A DNA stretch of 64,000 bases from Rhizobium sp. WYJ-E13 (GTDB lineage: Bacteria > Pseudomonadota > Alphaproteobacteria > Rhizobiales > Rhizobiaceae), in NCBI RefSeq assembly GCF_018987265.1, contig NZ_CP076853.1, positions 2,666,001 to 2,730,000 on the forward strand, in the 5' to 3' direction. The position numbers were made by a program, and so were the translations under genes. Below are positions 8,190 through 17,542 of the stretch, in pieces. The notes under the pieces are model-generated. The model did not search any database, was not told where the DNA came from, and was given only the letters and a program-made list of their open reading frames with translations. Position 1 is the stretch's first letter; the number at the start of each line of letters is the position of its first letter.

Positions 8190-9041
8190 TTGCCGATAGC
8201 TGCTGATCTTCTTGCTATAATGCCTTTCCCTAATATCGACCCGATCGCTTTTTCGATCGGCCCGCTGGCGATTCACTGGTATGGCCTGGCCTATGTCGCC
8301 GGCATCCTGCTCGGCTGGGTCTATGCGCGCCGCATCGCTGCAAACGATGCGCTCTGGCCGAACAATACCTCGCCCATCACGAGAGCACAGCTCGACGATT
8401 TCATCGTCTGGGCAGCCCTTGGCATCGTCCTTGGTGGCCGCATCGGCTACATCCTCTTCTACGATCTCGGCGCCATCATCGAAAACCCGATCCGTGCCAT
8501 CCAGATCTGGAATGGAGGCATGTCCTTCCATGGCGGCCTGACCGGCACGGCGATCGCCATGATCCTCTTTGCCCGCCGCAACCGTATCCCGATCTGGAAT
8601 CTCTTCGATATCGTTGCGACGGTCGTGCCCTGCGGCCTGTTCTTCGGCCGCATCGCCAATTTCATCAATGGTGAACTCTGGGGCCGGCTGACGGATATGC
8701 CATGGGCAGTCGTCTTTCCGACTGGAGGCCCCTTCGCCCGCCATCCAAGCCAGCTCTACGAAGCCGGCCTTGAAGGCATCGTGCTGCTCCTCGTCCTTGC
8801 CGCCCTCGTCTATGGCGCCAAGGCGCTGAAAAGTCCGGGCCTCATCACTGGCGTCTTCGTCTGCGGCTACGCGCTCTCGCGCATCTTCGTGGAATTCTTC
8901 CGCGAGCCGGATGCGCAGCTTGGCTATCTGCTCGGCACCAACTGGCTGACGATGGGCATGGTCCTGTCCTCCCCAATGATCCTGCTCGGCCTTTGGGCGA
9001 TCTTCCGCGCCCGCCGTCAGGCGGCTGCCTTGCAGCACTGA
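8190..9041 (+). CDS. lgt: Prolipoprotein diacylglyceryl transferase
   Basis: About 283 aa from a TTG at 8190 (GTGGGA just upstream); ATG at 8220 would give 274 aa and is an equal candidate. This inner-membrane enzyme moves diacylglycerol from phosphatidylglycerol to the lipobox cysteine of prolipoproteins. The Lgt signature [14 protein letters not shown] is intact, as are the periplasmic HPSQLYEA motif and several membrane segments. It begins a plus-strand run with the MidA-like methyltransferase 19 bases downstream. Confidence 0.95.
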   Translation: MPIAADLLAIMPFPNIDPIAFSIGPLAIHWYGLAYVAGILLGWVYARRIAANDALWPNNTSPITRAQLDDFIVWAALGIVLGGRIGYILFYDLGAIIENPIRAIQIWNGGMSFHGGLTGTAIAMILFARRNRIPIWNLFDIVATVVPCGLFFGRIANFINGELWGRLTDMPWAVVFPTGGPFARHPSQLYEAGLEGIVLLLVLAALVYGAKALKSPGLITGVFVCGYALSRIFVEFFREPDAQLGYLLGTNWLTMGMVLSSPMILLGLWAIFRARRQAAALQH

Positions 9042-9060
9042 AGCTACCGGAACGGCTGCC

Positions 9061-10161
9061 ATGACCACCGCTTTGGGCGAAAAGATCAAGACGATCATCC
9101 AGGCAAACGGGCCGATCAGCGTCACCGACTATTTCTCGCTGTGCCTTGCCGATCCCGAACACGGCTATTACCGCACCCGCGAGCCATTCGGCCGCTCCGG
9201 CGATTTCGTCACTGCGCCTGAGGTCAGCCAGCTTTTCGGCGAAATGATCGGCGTTTTCGTCGTCCATGCCTGGCAGCGCCACGGCACACCGGCCGGCGTT
9301 CGCCTCGTCGAGATCGGCCCGGGCCGCGGCACGATGATGGCCGACATGCTGCGCGTGATTTCGCGCATCGCCCCGCCGCTCTTCGACAACGTGACGATCC
9401 ATCTCGTCGAGACCAGCGAACGCTTGCGCGATGTCCAGAGCCAGACGCTCGAAGCCTATAACGGCAAGGTAAGCTGGCATGCCGGCTTCGACGAAGTACC
9501 GCCGGGCTTCACGCTGATCGTCGCCAACGAACTCTTCGACGCGATCCCGATCCGCCAGTTCGTGCGCACGCCGACCGGTTTCCGCGAACGCATGGTCGGC
9601 CTCGGTGCCGATGAAGAACTGACCTTTGCGGCGGGTGTTGCCGGCATCGATCCGGCGCTGCTGCCGGAGCCCGCGCAGAACGTGCCCGTCGGTACACTGT
9701 TCGAGATCTCGCCTGCGCGCCAGGCAGTCATGAGTGCCATCTGCGAAAGGCTGCGGGCCTTCAGCGGCACAGCACTTGCGATCGACTACGGCCACCTTGT
9801 CACCGGCTTCGGTGATACGCTGCAGGCTGTGCGCATGCATGAGTTCGATCCGCCGCTTGCCCATCCCGGCGAGGCTGACCTGACGAGCCATGTCGACTTC
9901 CAGCAGCTTGCGGAAACGGCGGCCTCCAGCGGCCTCCATATCAACGGCGCGCTGCATCAGGGTGATTTCCTGACCGGTCTCGGCATTCTGGAGCGCGCTG
10001 CCGCGCTCGGCCGCGACCGTGAGCCGCATACACAACAGATCATCCAGGCTGCGGTCGACCGACTCGCCGGTGCGGGCGAAGGCCGCATGGGCGAACTCTT
10101 CAAGGTGCTGGCCGTCTCGCATCCGGCGATCGACCTGATGCCGTTTCGCCCGGTGGATTGA
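9061..10161 (+). CDS. MidA/NDUFAF7-family SAM-dependent methyltransferase
   Basis: 366 aa. The SAM-binding motif reads RLVEIGPGRGTMMADMLR and is preceded by the family's GDFVTAPEVSQLFGEMIG. The catalytic-region motif ANELFDAIPIRQF is present. Relatives (MidA, NDUFAF7) methylate an arginine of a complex I subunit during assembly, so a respiratory-chain role is likely but inferred. It is tandem with lgt and followed about 100 bases later by pgeF. Confidence 0.9.
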   Translation: MTTALGEKIKTIIQANGPISVTDYFSLCLADPEHGYYRTREPFGRSGDFVTAPEVSQLFGEMIGVFVVHAWQRHGTPAGVRLVEIGPGRGTMMADMLRVISRIAPPLFDNVTIHLVETSERLRDVQSQTLEAYNGKVSWHAGFDEVPPGFTLIVANELFDAIPIRQFVRTPTGFRERMVGLGADEELTFAAGVAGIDPALLPEPAQNVPVGTLFEISPARQAVMSAICERLRAFSGTALAIDYGHLVTGFGDTLQAVRMHEFDPPLAHPGEADLTSHVDFQQLAETAASSGLHINGALHQGDFLTGLGILERAAALGRDREPHTQQIIQAAVDRLAGAGEGRMGELFKVLAVSHPAIDLMPFRPVD

Positions 10162-10265
10162 CAGACAGCGTCGCGCTCGACAACATCGCCACAGCTGACA
10201 CTGCTTCGCCGGACGAGATCTGGTCAGGATGATGTCGATGCCTCTCCAAAAGCCTGGAATATCAC

Positions 10266-11060
10266 ATGACAGACGCGGCCTCTCCAGCACCGATCGAAAG
10301 CGCGCTGCTGAACGAAGCAGCCGGCGGCGCGATCCGCCATGGCTATTTCACCCGCGCCGGCGGTGTATCTGAAGGCATCTATCGCGGCCTCAATGTCGGC
10401 CTTGGCTCAAATGACGAGCGCGACAATGTGCAGGAGAACCGCAGGCGCGTCGCCGCTTGGTTCGATCTGCCGATCGAACGGCTTGCGACCGTCCATCAGG
10501 TCCATTCGCCTGACGTCGTCACCATCGGGCCGGACTATGACGGCCGGCGGCCGGCGGCCGATGCAATGGTCACGGCAACACCGGGCATCGCGCTTGGTGT
10601 GCTGGCAGCCGACTGCGGTCCGATCCTATTCGCAGATCCCGAAAACCGCGTGATCGGCGCTGCCCATGCGGGCTGGAAAGGCGCGCTGATGGGTGTGCTC
10701 GAAAATACGATTGACGCCATGGAGGCACTTGGCGCGGCCAGGGACAACATCGTAGCCTGCCTCGGCCCCTCGATCAGCCAGGCAAGTTATGAGGTCGGCC
10801 CGGAATTCGTCGAGCGCTTCCTTGCCTATGATCCGGCCTACGAACGTTACTTCATGCCCTCCCCGTCAGTGGGCCACGCGATGTTCGACCTGCCGGGACT
10901 GACCGTCGAGCGGCTGAAAAACGCCGGCGTGCGCGCCGAAAGCCTCGGCCTCTGCACTTATCCCGATAGTGAGCGCTTTTTTTCCTATCGGCGAACCACA
11001 CATAAAAAGGAGCCGGATTACGGCCGCCAGATTTCGGCGATCAGCATCAGGGAGATGTGA
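10266..11060 (+). CDS. pgeF: Peptidoglycan editing factor PgeF (DUF152)
   Basis: 264 aa. The zinc-binding signature is clear: VHQVHSPDVV, LAADCGPILF (Cys) and AAHAGWKGAL (His). The family, formerly annotated as laccase or polyphenol oxidase, removes L-Ser wrongly incorporated into peptidoglycan precursors. The protein is probably cytoplasmic. Its stop overlaps a potential GTG start of the next gene (GTGA), suggesting co-expression with the M24 peptidase. Confidence 0.92.
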   Translation: MTDAASPAPIESALLNEAAGGAIRHGYFTRAGGVSEGIYRGLNVGLGSNDERDNVQENRRRVAAWFDLPIERLATVHQVHSPDVVTIGPDYDGRRPAADAMVTATPGIALGVLAADCGPILFADPENRVIGAAHAGWKGALMGVLENTIDAMEALGAARDNIVACLGPSISQASYEVGPEFVERFLAYDPAYERYFMPSPSVGHAMFDLPGLTVERLKNAGVRAESLGLCTYPDSERFFSYRRTTHKKEPDYGRQISAISIREM

Positions 11061-11065
11061 GCAGC

Positions 11066-12217
11066 ATGGCACTTCATTTCGAACGGGCTGAATTCGCAAG
11101 CCGGCTTGCCCGCCTGACGGACAAGATGAAGGAAGAAAAGCTCGATGCCCTGCTGCTCTTCGCGCAGGAGAGCATGTACTGGCTGACCGGCTACGACACG
11201 TTCGGCTACTGCTTCTTCCAGACGCTGGTCGTCAAGGCTGACGGCACCATGGCGCTGATCACCCGCTCGGCCGACCTGCGTCAGGCGCGGCATACCTCTG
11301 TTATCGAGGATATCCATGTCTGGGTCGACCGCGTCAATGCCGACCCGACGATGGACCTCAAGAACCTGCTCATCGAAATGGACCTGCTCGGCGCCCGCAT
11401 CGGCGTCGAATACGACACGCACGGTATGACCGGCCGCGTCGCCCGGCTGCTCGACGCGCAACTGACGACCTTCGGCCAGATCAGCGACGCCTCTTACCTC
11501 GTCAGCCGCCTGCGCCTCATCAAGAGCCCGACCGAGGTCGCCTATGTCGAGCACGCCGCCGTGCTGGCGGACGATGCGCTGGACGCAGCAATCCGCCTGA
11601 CCAAGCCTGGTGCCGATGAAGCCGATATCCTCGCTGCCATGCAGGGCGCCATCTTCACCGGCGGCGGCGACTATCCGGCCAACGAATTTATCATCGGCTC
11701 AGGCGCAGATGCCCTGCTCTGCCGCTACAAGGCCGGCCGCCGCAAGCTCGACGCCAATGACCAACTGACGCTCGAATGGGCTGGCGCTTACGCGCATTAT
11801 CATGCCGCCATGATGCGCACGATCGTCATCGGCGAGCCGACGCATCGCCACCGCGAGCTCTACAATGCCTGCCTCGAGACGATCCAGGCGATCGAGACGG
11901 TGCTGAAGCCCGGCCATACCTTCGGCGACGTCTTCGACATGCATGCCAGGATCATGGACGAACGCGGCCTCGCCCGCCATCGCCTGAATGCCTGCGGCTA
12001 TTCGCTCGGCGCGCGCTTCTCGCCGTCCTGGATGGAGCACCAGATGTTCCATGCCGGCAACCTGCAACCGATCGAGCCGAACATGTCGCTCTTCGTGCAC
12101 ATGATTATTGCCGATTCCGATACCGGCACCGCCATGACGCTCGGTCAGACCTATCTCACGACCGGAGAAGCGCCGCGGGCGCTCTCGCGACATAAGCTGG
12201 ATTTCATCGGCGTCTAA
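11066..12217 (+). CDS. M24-family metallopeptidase (Xaa-Pro peptidase-like)
   Basis: 383 aa from ATG 11066; a GTG at 11057 overlapping the pgeF stop is possible but has a Shine-Dalgarno only two bases away. The N-terminal creatinase-like domain (about 1-130; YWLTGYDTFGYCFFQ) is followed by the pita-bread catalytic domain (KSPTEVAYVEHAA, then LEWAGAYAHYHAAMMRT). The family includes Xaa-Pro aminopeptidase and the ectoine hydrolase DoeA. The usual metal-ligand Asp/His pattern is not fully canonical, as in the creatinase-like members, so it may hydrolyse a non-peptide substrate. Confidence 0.85.
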   Translation: MALHFERAEFASRLARLTDKMKEEKLDALLLFAQESMYWLTGYDTFGYCFFQTLVVKADGTMALITRSADLRQARHTSVIEDIHVWVDRVNADPTMDLKNLLIEMDLLGARIGVEYDTHGMTGRVARLLDAQLTTFGQISDASYLVSRLRLIKSPTEVAYVEHAAVLADDALDAAIRLTKPGADEADILAAMQGAIFTGGGDYPANEFIIGSGADALLCRYKAGRRKLDANDQLTLEWAGAYAHYHAAMMRTIVIGEPTHRHRELYNACLETIQAIETVLKPGHTFGDVFDMHARIMDERGLARHRLNACGYSLGARFSPSWMEHQMFHAGNLQPIEPNMSLFVHMIIADSDTGTAMTLGQTYLTTGEAPRALSRHKLDFIGV

Positions 12218-12320
12218 GCCTCTGCAATCACCGGCAAGAATCCGGAATTGACAGACAGGTCCCCCCAACCCCATAAATTCGCACGGGGCTGACGCTGACG
12301 TGGGAAGGACGAACCGAGGG

Positions 12321-13163
12321 ATGACGCGAGTTGCGACTGCGCCCATGCTCCTGATCTGTCTTGCCTTGCTTTCTGCTTGCAACACGACTGACGCGTTGAC
12401 GCTTACGCCGCCGATGGAAATCGGCGACTCCTCGATGAATCAGCGCTCGTCCGCACCGGTGACGCAAGGCGAAGCCGAGCGCATGGCCGGTGCGCCGCAA
12501 CAAACTTTCCCGGCGGCACCCCGCCGGAACGGCTATACGCCAGCCTACAGCCAGCAGGCCTATCCGACCCAGCCGAACTACCAGGCGCAGGCCTACCGGC
12601 CCGGCACCGGTGCTCCGCCCACGACCATGCAGGCCCAGGCCGACGCTCTTTCCCGCGATGGTTCTTCGCCCGCCGCTTCCGGCCCCATCGAAAGCGAGTC
12701 ACTGCCGCCACCGGCCGCCGCCGAGCAACCGGCGCCGCAGCAACCGACGCAGACAGCGGCGCTGGATCCCTCGGTTTCCTCATCGACCTCCGTGCGCGGC
12801 AACACCGTGCGCTTCCTGCCGATCATCGGTGCGCCCGTGCAGGCTGTCACACCGCTGTCGCGCCAGCTCGGCACGGAGGCCCGCGCGCACGGCCTTGCCA
12901 TCAAGAGCTCGAACGACACCAGCAGCGACTATATTCTGAAGGGCTATCTCTCCGCTTTCAGCGACGAGGGCAAGGTCACCGTGGTCTACGTCTGGGACGT
13001 GCTCGACAATGCCGGCGCCCGGCTGCACCGCATTCAGGGACAGGAAAGTGTGCCGACGGCGGCGGCCGATCCCTGGGCCGGTGTGCCCGCTTCCGTGATG
13101 CAGCAGATCGCCTCCAAGACGATCTCGGAATTTACATCCTGGCGGCAAAGCCAGGGCGGTTAG
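12321..13163 (+). CDS. Lipoprotein with Pro/Gln-rich linker
   Basis: 280 aa from ATG 12321 (GGAAGGA twelve bases upstream). Residues 1-23 form a lipoprotein signal ending in the lipobox LLSAC, so it is probably lipidated by Lgt and the related enzymes. Residues about 45-155 are low-complexity, rich in Pro, Gln, Ala and Tyr. The folded part (about 160-280) contains VRFLPIIGAPVQAVTPLSRQL and YLSAFSDEGKVTVVYVWDVLD. I recognise it only as a conserved rhizobial hypothetical; function unknown. It lies just upstream of prs. Confidence 0.8.
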   Translation: MTRVATAPMLLICLALLSACNTTDALTLTPPMEIGDSSMNQRSSAPVTQGEAERMAGAPQQTFPAAPRRNGYTPAYSQQAYPTQPNYQAQAYRPGTGAPPTTMQAQADALSRDGSSPAASGPIESESLPPPAAAEQPAPQQPTQTAALDPSVSSSTSVRGNTVRFLPIIGAPVQAVTPLSRQLGTEARAHGLAIKSSNDTSSDYILKGYLSAFSDEGKVTVVYVWDVLDNAGARLHRIQGQESVPTAAADPWAGVPASVMQQIASKTISEFTSWRQSQGG

Positions 13164-13197
13164 TCACAAGCTTTTTATAAATATAAAAGTATGTGAC
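13163..13197. promoter_or_regulatory. AT-rich palindrome upstream of prs
   Basis: GTCACA at 13163-13168 and TGTGAC at 13192-13197 are perfect inverted copies flanking a run that is itself nearly palindromic (CTTTTTATA and ATAAAAG). It begins at the last base of the lipoprotein stop codon. It could be an operator or a weak terminator; no GC stem and no terminal T-run favour an operator. A plausible prs promoter (TTGCAT, 16 bases, TAAAAA) follows at about 13207-13234. Confidence 0.4.
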
Positions 13198-13268
13198 GCC
13201 TTAGCCCTTGCATTCACCGGGAAGCTGGCTAAAAAGCGCGGCTATCAGCGCATAACAGGCGGACCAAA

Positions 13269-14201
13269 ATGAAGGTTTTCGCAGGCAATTCGAACCGGCA
13301 ACTCGCCGAAGCGATCTGCAACTATCTCAATGTTCCCTTGGGGAAAGCCAGTGTCCGAAGGTTTGCCGATCAGGAAATCTTCGTGGAAATCCAGGAAAAT
13401 GTGCGCGGTGAGGACGTTTTCCTCGTACAGCCGACCGCCTTTCCTGCCAACGACCACCTGATGGAACTGCTGATCATGATCGACGCGATGCGTCGTTCGT
13501 CAGCCCGCCGCATAACGGCCGTGCTCCCTTATTTCGGCTATGCCCGTCAGGACCGTCGCGCCTCCGGCCGCACGCCGATCTCCGCCAAGCTGGTCGCAAA
13601 CCTGATTACCGAAGCCGGTGCCGACCGCGTTATGACGCTCGACCTCCATGCCGGTCAGATCCAGGGCTTCTTCGATATACCCACAGACAATCTCTTTGCC
13701 CTGCCCGTTCTGACGCGCGACATCAAAAGCCATTATGACCTCAGCAACGTCATGGTCGTCTCGCCCGACGTCGGCGGCGTGGTGCGCGCCCGCGCACTCG
13801 CCAAGCGCCTGGACTGTCTTCTGGCCATCGTCGACAAGCGTCGCGATCGGCCGGGTGAATCCGAAGTCATGAACATCATCGGCGACGTCACCGGCAAAGA
13901 CTGCCTGCTGATCGACGACATCGTCGATTCCGGCGGTACGCTTTGCAACGCGGCTGATGCCATGCTTGCCAAGGGCGCTTCCAGCGTCACCGCCTACATC
14001 ACCCACGGCGTCCTCTCCGGCGGCGCGGTCACCCGCGTCACCTCCTCGAAGCTGCGCGAACTCGTCATCACGGACTCGATCCAGCCGACCACGGCCGTGC
14101 TCTCCGCCCACAACATCCGCGTCGTGACGACCGCTCCGTTGATCGGCGAAGCCATCAGCCGCACGGCCCAGGAAGAATCCGTCTCCAGCCTCTTCGACTA
14201 A
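13269..14201 (+). CDS. prs: Ribose-phosphate pyrophosphokinase
   Basis: 310 aa. Makes PRPP from ribose 5-phosphate and ATP for nucleotide, His and Trp synthesis. Visible signatures are [20 protein letters not shown], the pyrophosphate-site region [11 protein letters not shown], the PRPP-synthase signature near [11 protein letters not shown], and the PRPP loop [12 protein letters not shown]. All are intact and length is normal. It has its own promoter region and a terminator just after the stop. Other PRPP users in the window include apt. Confidence 0.96.
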   Translation: MKVFAGNSNRQLAEAICNYLNVPLGKASVRRFADQEIFVEIQENVRGEDVFLVQPTAFPANDHLMELLIMIDAMRRSSARRITAVLPYFGYARQDRRASGRTPISAKLVANLITEAGADRVMTLDLHAGQIQGFFDIPTDNLFALPVLTRDIKSHYDLSNVMVVSPDVGGVVRARALAKRLDCLLAIVDKRRDRPGESEVMNIIGDVTGKDCLLIDDIVDSGGTLCNAADAMLAKGASSVTAYITHGVLSGGAVTRVTSSKLRELVITDSIQPTTAVLSAHNIRVVTTAPLIGEAISRTAQEESVSSLFD

Positions 14202-14202
14202 C

Positions 14203-14228
14203 AGAGCCGGCATTCGACCGGCTCTTTC
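14203..14228 (+). terminator. Terminator of prs
   Basis: AGAGCCGG and CCGGCTCT form an 8-bp perfect stem with a 7-base loop two bases after the prs stop, followed by a short T-rich run (TTTCGATTT). It is a typical, modest intrinsic terminator. Confidence 0.8.
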
Positions 14229-14470
14229 GATTTAGAACTGAAAAGGCCGGCGCAGAAATCGTCGGCATCTTTCTGCCGCCTCTCCATTCCTTGGGCCGCA
14301 GTGGTTGCCGAGCAATAAAAGGCTCGTTACCGCAACAATTTTTAGACGCATCTACGAAATATCCCCATCCGCTGAAGTTGCGCGCATGGCGGAACATGAA
14401 GCTCGATGTCAATCACCCCGCATCGATAAAAGCTTTTGAAAACAAACTCTAATAGAGCCGTCTAGCGGGA

Positions 14471-14497
14471 AGAAAAAAGCCGGCACGAGGCCGGCTT
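14471..14497 (-). terminator. Terminator of the 523-aa secreted protein gene
   Basis: AAGCCGGC and GCCGGCTT form a perfect 8-bp stem with a 5-base loop. Read on the minus strand it is followed by TTTTTTCT, so it fits the end of the minus-strand gene at 14527. Between it and the prs terminator, 14229-14470 holds nothing I can identify. Confidence 0.75.
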
Positions 14498-14526
14498 CCT
14501 TTATCTTTGATCGCCTTTGAGAAAGC

Positions 14527-16098
14527 TCAAGGCTGCTTAGGAGGCGCCGGGTCCTGCCCTTGATCTGGTTCCTGACCCTGATCCGGTTCCTGCTCCTGGT
14601 CTGGCTCCAGCCCCTGATCCTGCCCCTGATCCGGCTCCTCGGCATCCGGTCCCTTGATCTGCTGACCGTTGATCGCCACCGAACCGTCACCGCCGACGCT
14701 GATATCCCAACGCGAGCGGCCATCCGGATCGGTCTTCGCAAAACCCTTGGCCATCATCATGCCGAAGGAGACCTGCTGGAGGTTCGGGTCGCTCTTGGCA
14801 AGCTCCTGAATTGCGGCGATCGACTTGTCGAGATCGCGCGCCAGGACCGAAGCCTGAAGCGAATAATCCTTCTGCGTGTCGACGCGGCCCTGCAGCTTGC
14901 CGGTGACGTCGATATCGTAGACGTCGGAGACGGCGGTAAACTTCGGCAGGTCCACGACGACGACACCGTCATGAAAGAGCTTCTCGGCAGCCTGCTTGCC
15001 GCTTTCCTCCGAGTTGTTGCCAGACGAGAAATCGATCTTCATGAACTCGTCGCCGAAGGCGGCAAAATCCATGTCGGGAACGGCAATCTGCATATCGATG
15101 CTCTTCGGCAGGAAGGCATGGTAGTTCGCTGGTACGACAGGGCTGTCAAGTGTGACGCCTGCAGCGTTCATGCCGAAGGCAAACCGGACGGCGTCGCTCT
15201 GCCCATCGACGGAGAAATTATAGCCGAGGGTCTTGGCGCCGCCGTTTCCGGCGGCAGTGCCGACCGTCAGGTTGTTCGCCGTGATCGTTTCGTTGATCGA
15301 GGAGAACAGCGGGAAGGATGCCTTAAGGACCGATTTCAGCTTCTCGCCGTCTTCCTTGCTGAGCTCCTTCTCATCCGCGTGCTCCAGGATGAAGAAGACG
15401 ATATCGCGGATTTCCTTCGCCGGCAGGCTCGCGACGTCGGCGTCGAAGTCGATCGAATCCGCCTTGATGTTGACCGGCGGCATCTGCGGACTGGTGACCG
15501 TCTCCGACAGCGCGGAAAGTGAACCGTTCGCCTTGAAATCGAGGCGACCGTTGCCGTTGGCGCTGTCGGTCGAATCTAGCCTGTAGTTCATGCCGGCAAA
15601 TGTCGCATCGACCTGGTCCATATCGGACTTCGAGGTAATCCGGATGTCGCTGGCCTTGAAATTGCCGGAACGCAGATAGGCGATCGCAGGATCGAAAACG
15701 CCATCGTAGACCATCGAGGCGATGGAATAGGTGAAATCCGTCGCCTTGTCGTCCGGGTCCTTGAAGTTGCCGGATATGTGGAAGCTGTTATTGCCTTCGA
15801 GATTCCAGAGGCCGCTGTCCAGCGGCGTGGCGAAGACCGACAAAGGCGTCAGTCCGTTCACGACAACCTTGGTCGGATCCACCTTGCTGAGCAGCTTGGC
15901 AAGGTCATAAATGACCTCGTAGCGGTTGCCCGCCGGGTTGACGGCTACAAAACCGCTCTTTGCAAAATCGTCAGGCAACACTTTCGTCAGGCTGTCGCGA
16001 AGCTTGTTGGCTCCATCTTGATTGATCTCGGCACCATGCGCTGCCCCGAACAGCGATAGGGCAACAAGGCTCGTTGTCGTGACAAGTTTCAAACGCAT
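14527..16098 (-). CDS. Large secreted protein with a repetitive acidic tail
   Basis: 523 aa from ATG 16096-16098 with GAGGAGAG upstream. Residues 1-24 are a signal peptide ending AHGA. The body is a mixed alpha/beta periplasmic-type sequence with no cysteine or enzyme motif that I recognise; it may belong to the DUF945 or DUF2125 group of envelope proteins, but I am not certain. The last 35 residues are a low-complexity run of units such as PDQGQE and PDQGQD, encoded by a short tandem repeat (about 14540-14640) whose copy number may vary. Confidence 0.75.
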   Translation of the reverse strand: MRLKLVTTTSLVALSLFGAAHGAEINQDGANKLRDSLTKVLPDDFAKSGFVAVNPAGNRYEVIYDLAKLLSKVDPTKVVVNGLTPLSVFATPLDSGLWNLEGNNSFHISGNFKDPDDKATDFTYSIASMVYDGVFDPAIAYLRSGNFKASDIRITSKSDMDQVDATFAGMNYRLDSTDSANGNGRLDFKANGSLSALSETVTSPQMPPVNIKADSIDFDADVASLPAKEIRDIVFFILEHADEKELSKEDGEKLKSVLKASFPLFSSINETITANNLTVGTAAGNGGAKTLGYNFSVDGQSDAVRFAFGMNAAGVTLDSPVVPANYHAFLPKSIDMQIAVPDMDFAAFGDEFMKIDFSSGNNSEESGKQAAEKLFHDGVVVVDLPKFTAVSDVYDIDVTGKLQGRVDTQKDYSLQASVLARDLDKSIAAIQELAKSDPNLQQVSFGMMMAKGFAKTDPDGRSRWDISVGGDGSVAINGQQIKGPDAEEPDQGQDQGLEPDQEQEPDQGQEPDQGQDPAPPKQP

Positions 16099-16267
16099 CC
16101 GCACTCTCCTCAGCCGCTTTGAATGCGGCCATAGGAAGATCGGATATCTTCCGGTGTCAACCCGGCACGTTTGGGACAAATGTTATTTTGCGATCACGGC
16201 TGAGAAAGCGAACGTACCCTGCCGGGCACTGCCTCACGCGCGCTTCCGATCCTGATCTCGCTCCGCC

Positions 16268-16472
16268 TCAGGCCGTAGTATTGAAGGCAACCGATTGCTG
16301 TTCCATTCGCGCCGGGCGACCGAAATAGTAGCCCTGGGCCTCGTCGCAGCCTTCGGATGTCAATAGTTTGGGTTGGCTCAGCGTTTCGACGCCTTCGATA
16401 AGCACGGGGATCGATAGGCCTCTTTTCAAGACTGAGATCGGTCCGGCTGCGTTAAAGAATGGATAATCCGGC
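16268..16472 (-). pseudogene. Remnant of an EAL (c-di-GMP phosphodiesterase) domain
   Basis: The minus strand reads, in one frame, NAAGPISVLKRGLSIPVLIEGVET, then GCDEAQGYYFGRP and a stop at 16268-16270. That is the last third of an EAL domain, including the EGVET loop and the GC.xxQGYYFGRP end. Nothing upstream of about 16472 continues it: the catalytic EAL and DDFGTG parts and any start are absent. It is a truncated relic, not an expressed enzyme, and it differs from the EAL end of the intact protein at 17543. Confidence 0.8.
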
Positions 16473-16591
16473 GCCTTTGCAGGTAAAGTGGAACAGTCTG
16501 TTCGACCTTGTGATTAACGCCCAGACAACGAGGGATTATCAGCGGTTAGTGCCGGCGAGGCAGGATCGATCGGAAGCCACTGCCGCACCGC

Positions 16592-16619
16592 TTGCGTTTG
16601 CATGACACTTATATTATAG
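16592..16619 (+). promoter_or_regulatory. Probable promoter of rplY
   Basis: TTGCGT (16592-16597) and TTATAG (16614-16619) are separated by 16 bases, placing transcription start about 120 bases before rplY. The leader contains a small hairpin (AGCCC, GCCGC loop, GGGCT; 16704-16718). The match to consensus is moderate. Confidence 0.4.
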
Positions 16620-16745
16620 GCCACGCGTCCGCGTAGACACCCTTGGAGGCAACGCGGATGAGGATGGGCATGCCCGCCTCCGGTCCGACGGCACAAGGCT
16701 TCAAGCCCGCCGCGGGCTCTCCAAATAACCTCGAAAGGACTAGCC

Positions 16746-17357
16746 ATGAGCCACGAAACTTACGAGCTCAAGGCCGAGGCGCGCGAACGGGTTGGTAAGG
16801 GGTCCGCCCGTGAACTCCGCCGCAACGGCTTTATTCCCGCTGTCATCTATGGTGACAAGCAGGCCCCGATTTCCATCGCTATCAGCACTAATGAGGTGAC
16901 GAAGCGTATTCATGCCGGTGGCTTCATGACCACCGTAGCGACCATCGACGTCGACGGCAAGAAGTACAAGGTTCTGCCAAAGGACTACCAGCTCGATCCG
17001 GTGCGCGACTTCACGATGCATGTCGATTTCCTGCGCGTGTCCGGCAACACCCAGGTTACCGTTGAAATCCCGGTTCACTTCGTCAACGAAGAAAAGTCCC
17101 CGGGCCTGAAGGTCGGCGGCGTTCTGAACATCGTCCGTCACGAAGTCGAAGTTCACTGCCCGGCTGACGCGATCCCGGAATTCTTCACGGTTGACCTCTC
17201 CGGCCACAAGATCGGCGACAGCATCCATATCTCGGAAGTCACGCTGCCGAAGGGTGTCACGCCTGTGATCACCGACCGCGACTTCACCATTGCAACGATC
17301 ATTGCTCCGGCTGCCGGCGTTGATGAGTCTGCTGCCGAAGGCGAAGCAGAAGCCTGA
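16746..17357 (+). CDS. rplY: 50S ribosomal protein L25/Ctc
   Basis: 203 aa, the long CTC form of L25: an N-terminal 5S rRNA-binding domain (about 1-95; [24 protein letters not shown]) and a C-terminal Ctc domain ([25 protein letters not shown]). The start has AAAGGA upstream. Its own promoter and a strong terminator make it a single-gene unit. In many rhizobia it is near pth and ychF, as it is here. Confidence 0.96.
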   Translation: MSHETYELKAEARERVGKGSARELRRNGFIPAVIYGDKQAPISIAISTNEVTKRIHAGGFMTTVATIDVDGKKYKVLPKDYQLDPVRDFTMHVDFLRVSGNTQVTVEIPVHFVNEEKSPGLKVGGVLNIVRHEVEVHCPADAIPEFFTVDLSGHKIGDSIHISEVTLPKGVTPVITDRDFTIATIIAPAAGVDESAAEGEAEA

Positions 17358-17383
17358 TAGCTTCTACCAATTTGTAAAGCATA

Positions 17384-17417
17384 AGGCCCGTTTTCCGCGA
17401 GGAAAGCGGGCTTTTTC
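17384..17417 (+). terminator. Terminator of rplY
   Basis: GCCCGTTTTCC (17386-17396) pairs with GGAAAGCGGGC (17401-17411) over 11 positions, with one G-T wobble and a GCGA tetraloop, followed by TTTTT. A textbook intrinsic terminator. Confidence 0.9.
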
Positions 17418-17542
17418 ATTACCGGAAAGCCGCATTTCAGCAACATTTAACACATTCATGGAAGCATGCTCCGGCTGGTTACGAAGTTCCCGCCCTGCCA
17501 CGTGACCGCAGAATATTCCGACCCCGTGGAGCAAACGGAACC

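Noticed and set aside
8845..10290. 481-codon minus-strand open frame
   Set aside because: Antisense to lgt and the MidA-like methyltransferase; no family signature.
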